From positions 62,001-126,000 of the forward strand of contig JBGAOY010000004.1 of the NCBI GenBank assembly GCA_044221555.1: DNA of 64,000 nucleotides, read 5' to 3'. The DNA is from JAEUJM01 sp044221555. Lineage in GTDB: Bacteria; Actinomycetota; Acidimicrobiia; Acidimicrobiales; DATDAH01. The notes below the pieces were generated by a model, which worked only from the letters and a program-made list of their open reading frames with translations, had not been told where the DNA came from and made no database searches. Within the stretch, counting starts at the first letter, position 1; each line of letters starts with the position of its first letter. Below are positions 24,601-34,100 of this stretch, piece after piece. The position numbers and the translations under genes are program-made.

Positions 24601-25538
24601 CAGCACTTGACGGTGGCGTTGTCGAGCAGCGCGCAGGTGTGGGCGGACCCGGCGCTGACCGCCACCGCGGTGCGGCCGGTGCCGAGGAGCACCGCGGCCA
24701 GGTTGTCGCCCATCTCGCCGGGGCCGTCGCCGCGGCTCACGTCGTCGCCGAGGCCGAGTTGGCCGCTGTCGTTCGCGCCCCAGCACTTGACCGCGCCGTT
24801 GTCGAGCCGAGCGCAGGTGTGGAAGTCACCCACGGCGACGGCGGTGGCGGTGCGTCCGGTGCCGAGTGGGATGGTGGGCAGGTTGTCGCCCATCTCGCCG
24901 GGTCCGTCGCCCCGGTCGAAGGCGTCGCCCAGGCCCAGTGCCCCGTCCGCGTTGTCACCCCAGCACTTGACGGTGCCGTTGTCGAGGATCGCGCAGGTGT
25001 GGTCACCGCTGGCGCCCAGGGCGGTGGCGGTGCGCCCGACGCCCAGGTCGACGGCGGGGAGGCTGTCGCCCATGGTGCCCGAGCCGACGACACCGTCGCC
25101 GATGGTGGTGGTGTTGCCCTGGCCCAGTTGGCCCGACCCGTTCCCACCCCAGCACTTCACCGTGCCGTTGTCCAACAGCGCGCAGGTGTGCAGGTGACCC
25201 GCAACGATGGCGGTGGCCGTCCGGCCCGTCCCCAGGTCGACCACGGGGAGGCTGTCGCCCATCTCGTGGGGGCCGTCGCCCCGGGTGACGATGTCGCCCT
25301 GGCCGAGTTGCCCGATGGCGTTGTTGCCCCAGCACTTGACGGCTCCGGTGGGCAACAGGGCGCAGGTGTGGCTGGTGCCGGCAGTGATCGACCGGAACGC
25401 CTGCGAGTTGCCGGGCGCCTCGTTGCCGTCGGCTGCCGCGGGTGGGGCGGGAGCGCCGGCGGCCACCACCGTCAGCCCCGCCGTCATCCCGATGGCCAAG
25501 GCGGCCCGTGCCATCTTCCCCGCCCAAGCCCGGTCCAT
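21696..25538 (-). CDS. Secreted RCC1-repeat protein A with C-terminal carboxypeptidase-regulatory-like modules
   Basis: ATG at 25538 gives about 1,280 residues with a signal peptide (residues ~1-35, ending PPAAADG). It is followed by 14 RCC1-like blades of about 53 residues. Each has the core CALLDNGTVKCWG (two Cys 10 apart), GxNxxGQLGLGD and RGDGPGEMGDNLPxVxLG. The array is interrupted after blade 7, where the GTGRTAT strand is replaced by LLSRHVIAVASG. The last ~380 residues hold about four modules of carboxypeptidase-regulatory/prealbumin-like type (GPGAYKLVFLDSAGLHNAEW-like). There is no LPXTG or transmembrane anchor. RCC1 propellers bind proteins or other polymers; the paired Cys suggest disulfide-stabilised extracellular blades. 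It is the third of three paralogs on this strand. Confidence 0.88.
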   Translation of the reverse strand: MDRAWAGKMARAALAIGMTAGLTVVAAGAPAPPAAADGNEAPGNSQAFRSITAGTSHTCALLPTGAVKCWGNNAIGQLGQGDIVTRGDGPHEMGDSLPVVDLGTGRTATAIVAGHLHTCALLDNGTVKCWGGNGSGQLGQGNTTTIGDGVVGSGTMGDSLPAVDLGVGRTATALGASGDHTCAILDNGTVKCWGDNADGALGLGDAFDRGDGPGEMGDNLPTIPLGTGRTATAVAVGDFHTCARLDNGAVKCWGANDSGQLGLGDDVSRGDGPGEMGDNLAAVLLGTGRTAVAVSAGSAHTCALLDNATVKCWGAHGSGQLGIGDGTDKGDEPGEMGDSLTPVSIGNGRTATSVSAGGDHTCARLDNGSVKCWGKGSSGQLGLGDTVDRGGDNADMGDNLPAVNLGTGRTAFAVTTGDNHTCAILDNQSLKCWGLNTLGQLGIGDAAARGGGPGQMGDSLPVVALLSRHVIAVASGSTHTCALLENGTVKCWGGNAFGQLGLGNTTARGDDLGEMGNSLPAVSLGTGRTATAIAVGDLHSCALLDNATVKCWGDNEFGQLGVGDTADRGDGAAEMGDNLTAVSLGTGRTATAISVGFGTSCARLDNGSVKCWGRNSSGQLGLGDGLNRGDTGGEMGNSLPAVSLGTGRTATSVSAGDDHTCARLDNGTVKCWGYGGEGRLGLGDATNRGDASGEMGDSLPAVALGAGRTASTVVTGGAHTCAVLDDGSVKCWGFNASGQLGLGDNANRGAQPGQMGDALPVVNLGAGRTVVSMDAGGSHTCARLNGGVLKCWGANGSGQLGLSDSAARGDGGGEMGDSLNPVQFDLDRTATAVSAGVSHTCVRLDSGGVKCWGANGSGQLGLGDTANRGDAIFEMGPFLPLVDLGSAGLSGVSGTVVDSVSASAVPNAFVLVMRTNDFSIVTGAVADGAGNYVAAAAPGSYFVYVIDRTGAHTAGFHGQPGATTVTVTADTMVDADPAMVPTRGRITGTIRETGPNTPIAGSWALALNNGGVPESGTVTNGSGQFALPGLRPGNHFVAYIDPAGAHPTRFFPNSPDVPHATLVNATAGGTTVANGSLPTQAVTGTGAALTGTITEQGLGNTPLANIFVIALKAADFSIARGGITNGAGNYSLNVVPGAYKLVFLDSAGLHNAEWHNNQPATGLANATSVTAPAVTNATLDRSTGSISGTVIGEPSATPLAGAWVLAIGPTGVAGGAVTAANGTYTIADLPPGTYRAAFIDPTGRRTLEYHDNSPDFAGATPFNVAAGVTANDLDASLALP

Positions 25539-25652
25539 GCCCACCCCTACTCGATCTCGCCGCTCGCACGACCCTACAACGCAACGAGGTCCGGGTCCTG
25601 TGGTCGGACGAGGGCGGCGCACCCGAACCCTCGGCCCCTACCTGGGGTGTGG

Positions 25653-28600
25653 TCAGGTGCGGGTGAGGGTGGCGTCGACGCCGGTGAGGGTGGTTCCTGG
25701 GGTGATGTTGAGGGTGTTGGCGGTTCCGAAGTCGGGTTGGTTGTCGAAGTATTCGATGGTGTGGTTGCCGGTGGGGTCGACGAAGGCGGTGCGGTAGGTG
25801 CCGGGGGGTAGGCCGGTGATGGTGTAGGTGCCGTTTGGGGTGGTGGTGGTGGCGCCGGTGATGCCGGTGGGTCCGATGGCCAAGATGATGGTGTTGGGGA
25901 TGGGTTGGGCGGTGGTCTGGTCGGTGATGGTGCCGGTGATGGTGCCGCCGGTGGGGTCGAGGGTTGCGTTGGTGGCGGCGGGGGCGTTGACGGTGGTGGC
26001 GTTGCCGAGCCCGGTGTTGGGTTGGTTGTTGTGCCATTCCATGTTGTGGTGGCCGGTGGGGTCGATGAACGCGAGTTTGTAGGTGCCGCTGACGGCGACG
26101 TTGAGGTTGTAGGCGCCGGTGGTGTCGGTGAACCCGCTGCGGGCGAGACGGAAGTCGGCGGCGTTGAGGGCGACGACGAGGGCGCCGGTGATGGGGGCGC
26201 CGGTGCCTTGTTCGGTGAGGGTGCCGGTGAGGGCGGCGCCGGTGCCGGTGCCGGGCTGGGGGGCGAGTTGGCCGCTGGCGACGGTGACGCTGCCGGCGGT
26301 GGTGGCCACGGGGGTGGCGTTGGGGACGTCGGGGGAGTTGGGGTGGAACTCGGTGCGGTGGGTACCGGTGGGGTCGAGGTAGCCGATCCAGTGGCTGCCG
26401 GGGCGGAGCCCGGTGAGGGTGAACCCGCCGGCGCCGTTGGCGGTGGTGGCGGCCTCGACCGAGACGTTGGGCCCGCCGAGCGACAGCACGGTTGCGCCCG
26501 CGATGGGGAGGTTGGAGACCTCTTCGGTGACGGTGCCGTTGATGGTGCCGCGGGTCGAGGTGGCGGTGGGGTTGGCGGTGGTGACGGTGTCGACGGGGAC
26601 GGTGACGGGGGTGGCGCCGGGGGCGCCGTTGAACGCGGCGGTGTGGGCGCCGGTTCGGTCGATCAGGTAGAGGAAGAAGGTGCCGGGTGGGGTGTAGGCG
26701 GTGTAGTTCCCGGCGCCGTCGGTGACCGCGCCGCCCACGATGGAGAAGTCGCTGGTGCGCATGGCCAGCACGAACGCCCCCGAAATCGGGGCGCTCGAGG
26801 CGGTGTCGGTGAGCCGGCCGGTGATCCCGGTGGGGGCGGCGGTGCCGCCCAGGTCGATGGCGGCGAAGAGGATGCCCATCTGTAGTGAGCCGTTGCCCCA
26901 GTCGAGGGTGTTGCCTCGACCGAGTTGGCCGGTGGCGTTCTCGCCCCAGCACTTGGCCGTGCCGTCGTCGAGGCGGGCACACGTGTGGGCCACCCCCGCG
27001 GAGAGCACCGCGGCGGTGCGGCCGGTGCCCAGAGCGACCGTGGGGAGGTTGTCGCCCATCTCGTTGGCCCCGTCCCCGCGAAACGCGACGTCGCCCAGGC
27101 CGAGTTGTCCCGAGGCGTTGGCGCCCCAGCATTTCACGGCGCTGTTGTCGAGGCGGGCGCAGGTGTGCACCCCGCCGGCGTCGACGGAGAGGGCGGTGCG
27201 CCCGGTGCCCAACGAGATCGCGGCCAGGTTGTCGCCCATCTGGCCGGCGGCGCCGCCCCGGTTGGCGGTGTCGCCCCGACCGAGCTGACCGGCGTTGTTG
27301 AACCCCCAGCACTTCACGGTGGCGTTGTCGAGCCGGGCGCACGTGTGCGCGGCCCCCGCCGAAACCGATGTCGCGGTGCGCCCCGTGCCGAGTGCCACCG
27401 CGGGCAGGGCGTCGCCCATCTCGCCGGCGCTGTCGCCCCGGTTGGCGAGGTCGCCCAGCCCGAGGCGGCCCTCGCCCGCGTAGCCCCAGCACTTCACCGT
27501 GCCGTTGTCCAACCGCGCGCACGTGTGGTCGTCACCCGCCGAGAGCTGCGTGACCGTGCGCCCCGTGCCCAACGCGACCGGCAACAACGTGTTGCCCAAC
27601 TCGCCCGCCGCGTCGCCCCGGTTGGCGGTGTCGCCCTGGCCCAACTGGCCCGACGTGTTGCGCCCCCAGCACTTCGCGGTGCCGTTGTCCAACCGGGCGC
27701 AACTGATCCCATAACCCACGCTGATCGCGGTCGCGGTCCGCCCCGTCCCCAACGGCACCGCCAACAACGCGTCGCCCATCTCCCCGGCGTTGTCACCCCG
27801 ATCGTTGGTGTCACCCACCCCCAACTGCCCGAACTGGTTGTCCCCCCAACACTTCACCGTCCCGTTGTCCAACAACGCACACGAATGCAGATCACCCACC
27901 GCCAACGCCGTCGCCGACCGCCCCGCCCCCAAACTCACCGACGGCAACGCGTTGCCCATCTCCCCCGCACCATCACCCCGACTCACCGTGTCCCCCAACC
28001 CCAACAACCCGGAGGTGCCGTCCCCCCAACACCGCACCGACCCACCCTCCAACAACGCACAACTGTGCGTCGCCCCCGCACCCACCGACACCACCCCACG
28101 ACCCCCACCCGAACCCAGATCCACCGCAAGCAGGCTGTCACCCATCTCGTTCGGTTGGTCACCCCGGTAGGCGGTGTCGCCCAAACCCAGCTCTCCGTCA
28201 TCGTTGTAACCCCAACACTTGACCGAAGCGTTGTCGAGCAGCGCGCACGTGTGGAGATCACCCGTGGTGACAGCCGTGGCGGTGCGGCCTGCGCCGAGGT
28301 TGACGGTGGGGAGGTTGTCGCCCATCTCGTTGGGCCCGTCGCCCCGGTTCGCCGTGTCGCCGAGGCCGAGTTGGCTGTCGTTGTAGCCCCAGCACTTGAC
28401 GGTGGCGTTGTCCAGGCGGACGCACGTGTAGACGCCGGCGGCACTGACGGCGGTGGCGGTTCGGCCTGCGCCGAGGTTCACGACGGGGAGGTTGTCGCCC
28501 ATCTCGCCGGCGCTGTCACCACGGTCGGCGGTGTCGCCGAGGCCGAGCTGGCCCGTCCCGTTGTAGCCCCAGCACTTGACGGTGGCGTTGTCGAGGAGCG

Positions 28601-29516
28601 CACAGGTGTGGCCCCCCTCGCCGGCAAGGCCGCCGGCGGTGATGGCGGTGGCGGTGCGGCCGGCGCCGAGACTGATGGCCGGGAGGTTGTCGCCCATTTC
28701 GCCGGCGGCGTCGCCCCGGTTGGCGCTGTCTCCGAGACCAAGCTGACCTTGGGCGTTTTTTCCCCAGCACTTGGCCGTGGCGTCGTCGAGTAGGGCACAG
28801 CTGTGGTGCTCGCCGGTGGTGATGGCGGTGGCGGTGCGGGCGGCGCCGAGGTTGACGGTGGGGAGGTTGTCGCCCATCTCGTTGGGCCCGTCACCGCGGT
28901 TGGCGGTGTCACCGAGGCCCAGTTGCCCGGCGTCGTTGGCCCCCCAGCACTTGAACGTTGCGTTGTCGAGCAGTGCGCAAGCGAAGTTCTCGCCGGTGCT
29001 GATGGCGGTGGCGGTGCGGCCGGTGCCGAGGTTGACGGTGGGGAGGTTGTCGCCCATTTCGTTGGGCCCGTCACCCCGATTGGCAGTGTCGCCCTGACCG
29101 AGCTGCCCACGCGTGTTGTGGCCCCAGCACTTGACGGTGGCATTGTCGAGGAGGGCGCAGGTGAACGCGTATCCGGCGCTGATGGCGGTGGCGGTGCGGC
29201 CGGTGCCGAGGTTGACGGTGGGCAGGTTGTCGCCCAGCTCGTTCGGACCGTCGCCGTGGTTGGCGGCGTCACCGAGCCCGAGCTGACCAACGAGGTTGAA
29301 GCCCCAGCACTTGACGGACCCGCCCGCGGTGATCGCACAGCTGTGGCGACCGCCGGCGGTGATCGATCGGAACCCGAAGAGACTCCCGGGCGCCTCGTTG
29401 CCGTCGGCGGCCGCCGGCGTCGCCGGCGCGCCGATGGTCACCAGCAACGCCGCCACCAGCGCGGCGATGGCAACCGCACCGACCGTCCGAACCGTCGTCT
29501 GTCGCCGTCCGCGCAT
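25653..29516 (-). CDS. Secreted RCC1-repeat protein B with C-terminal carboxypeptidase-regulatory-like modules
   Basis: ATG at 29516 (after GAGGGCGGGG) gives 1,287 residues: signal peptide (MRGRRQTTVRTVGAVAIAAL, then hydrophobic to PAAADG), 14 RCC1-like blades, and about four C-terminal modules such as YKLAFIDPTGHHNMEWHNNQ. The break between blades 7 and 8 reads LGSGGGRGVVSVGAGATHSC. The mature N-terminus DGNEAPGS matches protein A (DGNEAPGN), so A and B are the closest pair; 114 bp separate them and they may be co-transcribed. Blades 8 to 10 (about 27550-28150) use codons ending in G, plus TGT, unlike the C-ending codons around them. This hints at replacement by recombination. Confidence 0.88.
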   Translation of the reverse strand: MRGRRQTTVRTVGAVAIAALVAALLVTIGAPATPAAADGNEAPGSLFGFRSITAGGRHSCAITAGGSVKCWGFNLVGQLGLGDAANHGDGPNELGDNLPTVNLGTGRTATAISAGYAFTCALLDNATVKCWGHNTRGQLGQGDTANRGDGPNEMGDNLPTVNLGTGRTATAISTGENFACALLDNATFKCWGANDAGQLGLGDTANRGDGPNEMGDNLPTVNLGAARTATAITTGEHHSCALLDDATAKCWGKNAQGQLGLGDSANRGDAAGEMGDNLPAISLGAGRTATAITAGGLAGEGGHTCALLDNATVKCWGYNGTGQLGLGDTADRGDSAGEMGDNLPVVNLGAGRTATAVSAAGVYTCVRLDNATVKCWGYNDSQLGLGDTANRGDGPNEMGDNLPTVNLGAGRTATAVTTGDLHTCALLDNASVKCWGYNDDGELGLGDTAYRGDQPNEMGDSLLAVDLGSGGGRGVVSVGAGATHSCALLEGGSVRCWGDGTSGLLGLGDTVSRGDGAGEMGNALPSVSLGAGRSATALAVGDLHSCALLDNGTVKCWGDNQFGQLGVGDTNDRGDNAGEMGDALLAVPLGTGRTATAISVGYGISCARLDNGTAKCWGRNTSGQLGQGDTANRGDAAGELGNTLLPVALGTGRTVTQLSAGDDHTCARLDNGTVKCWGYAGEGRLGLGDLANRGDSAGEMGDALPAVALGTGRTATSVSAGAAHTCARLDNATVKCWGFNNAGQLGRGDTANRGGAAGQMGDNLAAISLGTGRTALSVDAGGVHTCARLDNSAVKCWGANASGQLGLGDVAFRGDGANEMGDNLPTVALGTGRTAAVLSAGVAHTCARLDDGTAKCWGENATGQLGRGNTLDWGNGSLQMGILFAAIDLGGTAAPTGITGRLTDTASSAPISGAFVLAMRTSDFSIVGGAVTDGAGNYTAYTPPGTFFLYLIDRTGAHTAAFNGAPGATPVTVPVDTVTTANPTATSTRGTINGTVTEEVSNLPIAGATVLSLGGPNVSVEAATTANGAGGFTLTGLRPGSHWIGYLDPTGTHRTEFHPNSPDVPNATPVATTAGSVTVASGQLAPQPGTGTGAALTGTLTEQGTGAPITGALVVALNAADFRLARSGFTDTTGAYNLNVAVSGTYKLAFIDPTGHHNMEWHNNQPNTGLGNATTVNAPAATNATLDPTGGTITGTITDQTTAQPIPNTIILAIGPTGITGATTTTPNGTYTITGLPPGTYRTAFVDPTGNHTIEYFDNQPDFGTANTLNITPGTTLTGVDATLTRT

Positions 29517-29689
29517 CGTGACCCCGCCCTCGCTCAGGTTGTTCAGCACCTTAGTGATCGGTGTTCAGTGGCACCGGAGTTGTGCCGTGCATTGCCAGTG
29601 GCAGACCGGGCCGAGTGCTGGGACATGTGCGGGCGGTGCAGCCCGCAGTGGGTCCCATTTGAGGACCGTGACGGTCGGTCGCCAGGCGG

Positions 29690-31102
29690 TCAGGCGGTCG
29701 CCAGCAGCTCGGCGAACGCCTCCTCGATGCACTCGCGCAGCAGGCCCGGATCCTCGATGGCGCCCGTGTCGACCACCAGGCCCATGTTCAACTGGCCGTC
29801 GTAGGACAGCAGGGTGAGGTTGAACGCGGTGCCTGCCAGCGGGCCCATCGGGTAGTTGGCCTCGATCAGTCCGCCGGCGATGTAGAGCGGGATGGGGCCG
29901 CCCCGCACGTTCGAGGTGGTGAAGTCGATGGTCTCGACCTGCTGGCGGGCCATGCGCACCAACACCGAGGTGGGCAGCACGTTGACCATGCCGGCCATGC
30001 CCTCCAGGAGCGCGAAGGCTCGCTCGCCCTTCGTGCGGGCCAGGCGCTCCTGGACCGCCGCGAACTGCTCGCCGGGGTCGTCGATGTCGGTCGGCACCAG
30101 CACGCGGGAGGGGGCGAACGAGTTGCCACCCGACGACCGGTCGGACCGGGTGCTCACCGGCATGGCCATGCGCAGTTCCTCCACCGGTGACCCCTTGGCC
30201 CGGTGGTAGGCGCCGGCACCGCGGGCCGCGCCCGTGACGAAGAAGTCGTTGATGCTGCCGCCCAGCGCCTTGGCGGTGCGCTTGGCGTCGTCCATGGGCA
30301 CCGACAGCACCTCGAGGCGCCGCCAGAGCGACCGCTCGGTCCACAGGGGCGAGTGAGCCCGGTCGTTGATCATGGCCTGGCGCACCACGGAGCGCGACGT
30401 CTCGAGGCCGGCTGCTCCCACCGCCGCCCAGTGGTCGGGATGGGCCAGCACGCCGGCGGTCTCCTCGACGCCCCGCCGGGTGGCGCCCGCCGTGCGGCGG
30501 GCCACGTGCGCGGCGGTGTCCACCAAGGTGCCGAGGAAGTTGAGGCTCGGCGCCGGTCCGGGCCCCGATCCCTCGGCGCCCTCGGCCGGATCGGGTGGCG
30601 GCTCCGCCGGGTCGCGCTCGAGGTCGATGAACTGCTCGGACATCCGTACGCCACCCACCCCGTCGGTGATGGTGTGGTGCATCTTCTGCACCATGGCGCC
30701 CCGCCCGCCGGGCAGCCCGTCGACCAGCGTGAAGCCCCACAGCGGGCGGGTGCGGTCGAACGGTGCCTGCCAGTAGCGGGCGGCGAAGTCGTACAGGTCC
30801 CGATCCGTGGCGCCCTTCGGCAACCCGTCGCGGCGCACGTGGAAGTCGATGTCGAAGCTGGGGTCGTCCTGCCACGTGGGCGGCGCCAGGCGGCCCAGGC
30901 CCGGAACGACGCGCTGGCGCAGGCGGGGGATGGCCCGTACCGCCCGGGCCATGCGGCGCCGGAAGCGGTCGAGGTCGGCGGGGCGGTCGAGCACCGTCAC
31001 GTTCGCGAACGTCGAGCTCAGGTGAGGATCCTTCTCGATGTTCCACATGAGCGCTTCGACGTCGGACATGCGGCGCTCGGAACGAACCTCCCGCTCAGCC
31101 AT
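29690..31102 (-). CDS. WS/DGAT acyltransferase (wax ester / triacylglycerol synthase family), copy 1
   Basis: The 470-residue protein has the active-site motif HHTITDG (residues 142-148) and the C-terminal SNVRGGPIPLYIAGG and YDGQLNMGLVVD blocks of the WS/DGAT family. These enzymes transfer acyl groups from acyl-CoA to fatty alcohols or diacylglycerol at the inner membrane face, making storage lipid. The N-terminus MAEREVRSERRMSD parallels that of copy 2 (50801-52201), which supports ATG at 31102 even though the upstream site is weak. The gene begins 17 bp after RCC1 protein C on the same strand, so they are likely one transcript. TCAGGCGGT-type short repeats surround its stop codon. Confidence 0.92.
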   Translation of the reverse strand: MAEREVRSERRMSDVEALMWNIEKDPHLSSTFANVTVLDRPADLDRFRRRMARAVRAIPRLRQRVVPGLGRLAPPTWQDDPSFDIDFHVRRDGLPKGATDRDLYDFAARYWQAPFDRTRPLWGFTLVDGLPGGRGAMVQKMHHTITDGVGGVRMSEQFIDLERDPAEPPPDPAEGAEGSGPGPAPSLNFLGTLVDTAAHVARRTAGATRRGVEETAGVLAHPDHWAAVGAAGLETSRSVVRQAMINDRAHSPLWTERSLWRRLEVLSVPMDDAKRTAKALGGSINDFFVTGAARGAGAYHRAKGSPVEELRMAMPVSTRSDRSSGGNSFAPSRVLVPTDIDDPGEQFAAVQERLARTKGERAFALLEGMAGMVNVLPTSVLVRMARQQVETIDFTTSNVRGGPIPLYIAGGLIEANYPMGPLAGTAFNLTLLSYDGQLNMGLVVDTGAIEDPGLLRECIEEAFAELLATA

Positions 31103-31119
31103 GGTGGGAGGTTACGGCG

Positions 31120-34100
31120 TCAGCCGAGGTTGCCGTCGACGTCGTTGATGACCCCGCCAGCGGTCACGTTCAACGTGCCCGCACTGGGGAAGTCGAGGGC
31201 GTTGTCCCAGTACTCCTGCCCCCGGGTGCCCGTCGGGTCGACGAAGGTCACGCGGTACGTGCCCGGCGCGAGGCCGTTCAAGGTGTAGCTGCCGTTGGCG
31301 GCAGCCGTCGTGCCCCCGGCGATGCCGCTGGGCCCGATGGCGAGGACCCAGGCGCCCGCGAAGGGCTGGTTGGTCGTCGCGTCGAAGACGGCGCCGAAGA
31401 TCGAGCCGGTGGTCCGCGCCAGCGATGCGTTGGTCGCGGCGGGGGCGTTGACGGTGGTGGCGGCGCCGAGGCCGGTGTTGGGCTGGTTGTCGTGCCACTC
31501 CATGAGGTGGCCGCCATTGCCATCGACGAACGCCAACTTGTAGCCGCCGGGAGTGACGTTGAGCGTGTAGTTGCCCGAGGCGTTGGTGGTGGTCGCCCGG
31601 GCGATCTTGAAGTCCGACGCCCGCAGCGCGATCACGACTACGTTCGACAGCGGGAGTCCGCTGGTCGTATCAGTCACCGAGCCGGTCAGGTTGGCCCCGG
31701 TGCCGATGAGGGACTGCGTGGCCATGGAATCGTTCGCGACGGTGGTACCGCCGGCGGTGATGGCCTGCGGGGTGGCATCGGGGACGTTGGGGGAGTTCGG
31801 GAAGAACTCGCTGGGGTGGCCACCGGCGGGGTCGATGAACCCGAGGAAGTGCGTGGCCGGACGCATGTTCGCGAGCGTGTAGGCCCCCGAGCCGTTGGCC
31901 ACCGCGACGGTCTCCGGCACGCCGCCGTTGGTGAGGGCCAGGGCCAGGGCACCCGGAACGGGGTTGCCGCTGCCGTCCTCGGTGACCGTGCCCGTGAAGC
32001 GTCCCCGAGTCGGCGCCATCGTCGGGTTGACGGCCAGGTACGCACCGGCCGTCACCACCCGAGGCGGGTTCGACGCGCTGAAGCCGAGGGCGTGCGCCCC
32101 ACTGGGATCGATCATGTAGGGGAAGTAGGTCCCTGCCGGAAGCTCGGCGCTGTAGTTGCCGGCGCTGTCGGTGACGACCCCTGCACCTATCCCGAAGTCC
32201 GTCGAGCGCAGGATCGCAACGAAGGCACCCGGAACCGGTGCGCCCGACACCGCATCCACGACCTTGCCGCTCATGCCGGACGGCTGCCCCGAGGGGAAGG
32301 CCACGGCGGGGAGGTTGTCGCCCATCTCCCCGGGCCCGTCGCCCCGGTCGCTGAGGTCCCCGATGCCCAGTTGCCCGACGGCGTTGACGCCCCAGCACTT
32401 CACCGTGCCGTTGTCGAGGAGGGCGCAACCGAACTTGCCCCCGAGGCCGACGCGGTCCGCCCGCCGGAGGGCGCCGAAGGCGACGGAGGGCAGGTTGTTG
32501 CCCATCTCGTTGGGTCCGTCCCCGCGGGTGTTCACGTCACCGATGCCGAGTGCGCCATTCGTGTTGTTGCCCCAGCACTTGAGCACGCCGTTGTCGAGGC
32601 GGGCGCAGAACCGGGCCTGGGTGCCATCCGTGGTGCCGAAGAGAACAGACGCGGTGCGCCCGGAGCCGAGGTCGACCACGGGGAGGTTGTCGCCCATCTC
32701 CCCAGGTCCGTCACCCCGGGCAGTGGTGTCGCCCAACCCGAGCTGGCCGAAGCCGTTGTGGCCCCAGCACTTCACCTGGGCGTTGTCGAGGCGCGCACAG
32801 GTCGATCGCGGCGCCAGGGCGACGGCGGTGGCGGTGCGGCCCGAGCCGAGGTCGATGGCGGGCAGGTTGTTGCCCATCTCGTTGGGTCCGTCGCCCCGGC
32901 TGTTGGTATCGCCCTGGCCGAGCTCGCCGAGCGCGTTGAGGCCCCAGCACTTCAAGGTGGCGTTGTCCAGCACGGCGCAATTGTGGGTGAACGCAGCCCC
33001 GATGGCGGTGGCGGTGCGGCCGGTGCCGAGATTGACGGTCGGCAGGCTGTCGCCCATCTCGCCGGGCGCATCGCCGCGGTTGTTGGTGTCGCCGAGGCCC
33101 AGTTGGCCGAAGGTGTTGTCGCCCCAGCACTTGACCAGGCCGTTGTCGAGTCGGGCGCACGTGGCGCTGCCGGTGCTGAGGGCGGTGGCGGTGCGGCCGG
33201 TGCCGAGGTTGACCGCGGGCAGGTTGTCGCCCATCTCGCCAGGGCCGTCGCCGCGGCTGCCCGTGGCGCCGAGGCCGAGCTGGCCGAGGCTGTTCGACCC
33301 CCAACACTTGACCGTGGCGTTGTCCAGGAGCGCGCAGGTGAATTGGAACCCGGCCGATATCGCGACCGCCGTACGGCCGGTGCCGAGGTCGACGATCGGC
33401 AGGTTGTCGCCCATCTGGTTCGGCGCGTTGCCCCGGTCGACGTTGTCGCCGAGGCCGAGCTGGCCGAGGTTGTTGCGCCCCCAGCAGGTGACACGTCCGC
33501 CGGCCAGGATCGCGCAGCTGTGGTCCTGGCCGACGGTGATCGACACGGCCCGGGCTCCGCTGAAGGAGAGCGAGGACAAGTTGTCACCCATCTCGCCGGG
33601 GTTGTCACCGCGGCTGGCCGTGTCTCCGAGGCCGAGCTGCCCGGCGGCGTTGATGCCCCAGCACTTGATCTGGCCGTTGTCGAGCAGCGCGCAGTTGTGG
33701 CCGTTGCCGCCGGCGATCACCGCGAACGCGGAGCGCCCAGCGCCCAGGTTGATGGCGGGGAGGTTGTCCCCCATCTCGTTCGGCCCGTCGCCGCGGTTGT
33801 CGATGGTCCCGAGCCCGAGTTGCCCGAAGTTGTTCTCGCCCCAGCACTTGACGGTCGAGTTGTCGAGGCGAGCGCAGGCCACCCTGGTGCTGACGCTGAC
33901 CGACAAGGCGGTGCGGCCCGTGCCGAGGTTGATGGCGGGGAGGTTGTCGCCCATCTCGTTGGGCCCGTCACCCCGCTGCGTCGTGTCGCCCTGCCCGAGT
34001 TGGCCCATGTTGTTCAGGCCCCAGCACTTCACGCTGCCGTTGTCGAGGATGGCGCAGGTGGTCACGTAGTCGGCGATGATCGCCGCCGCGGTGCGGCCGG

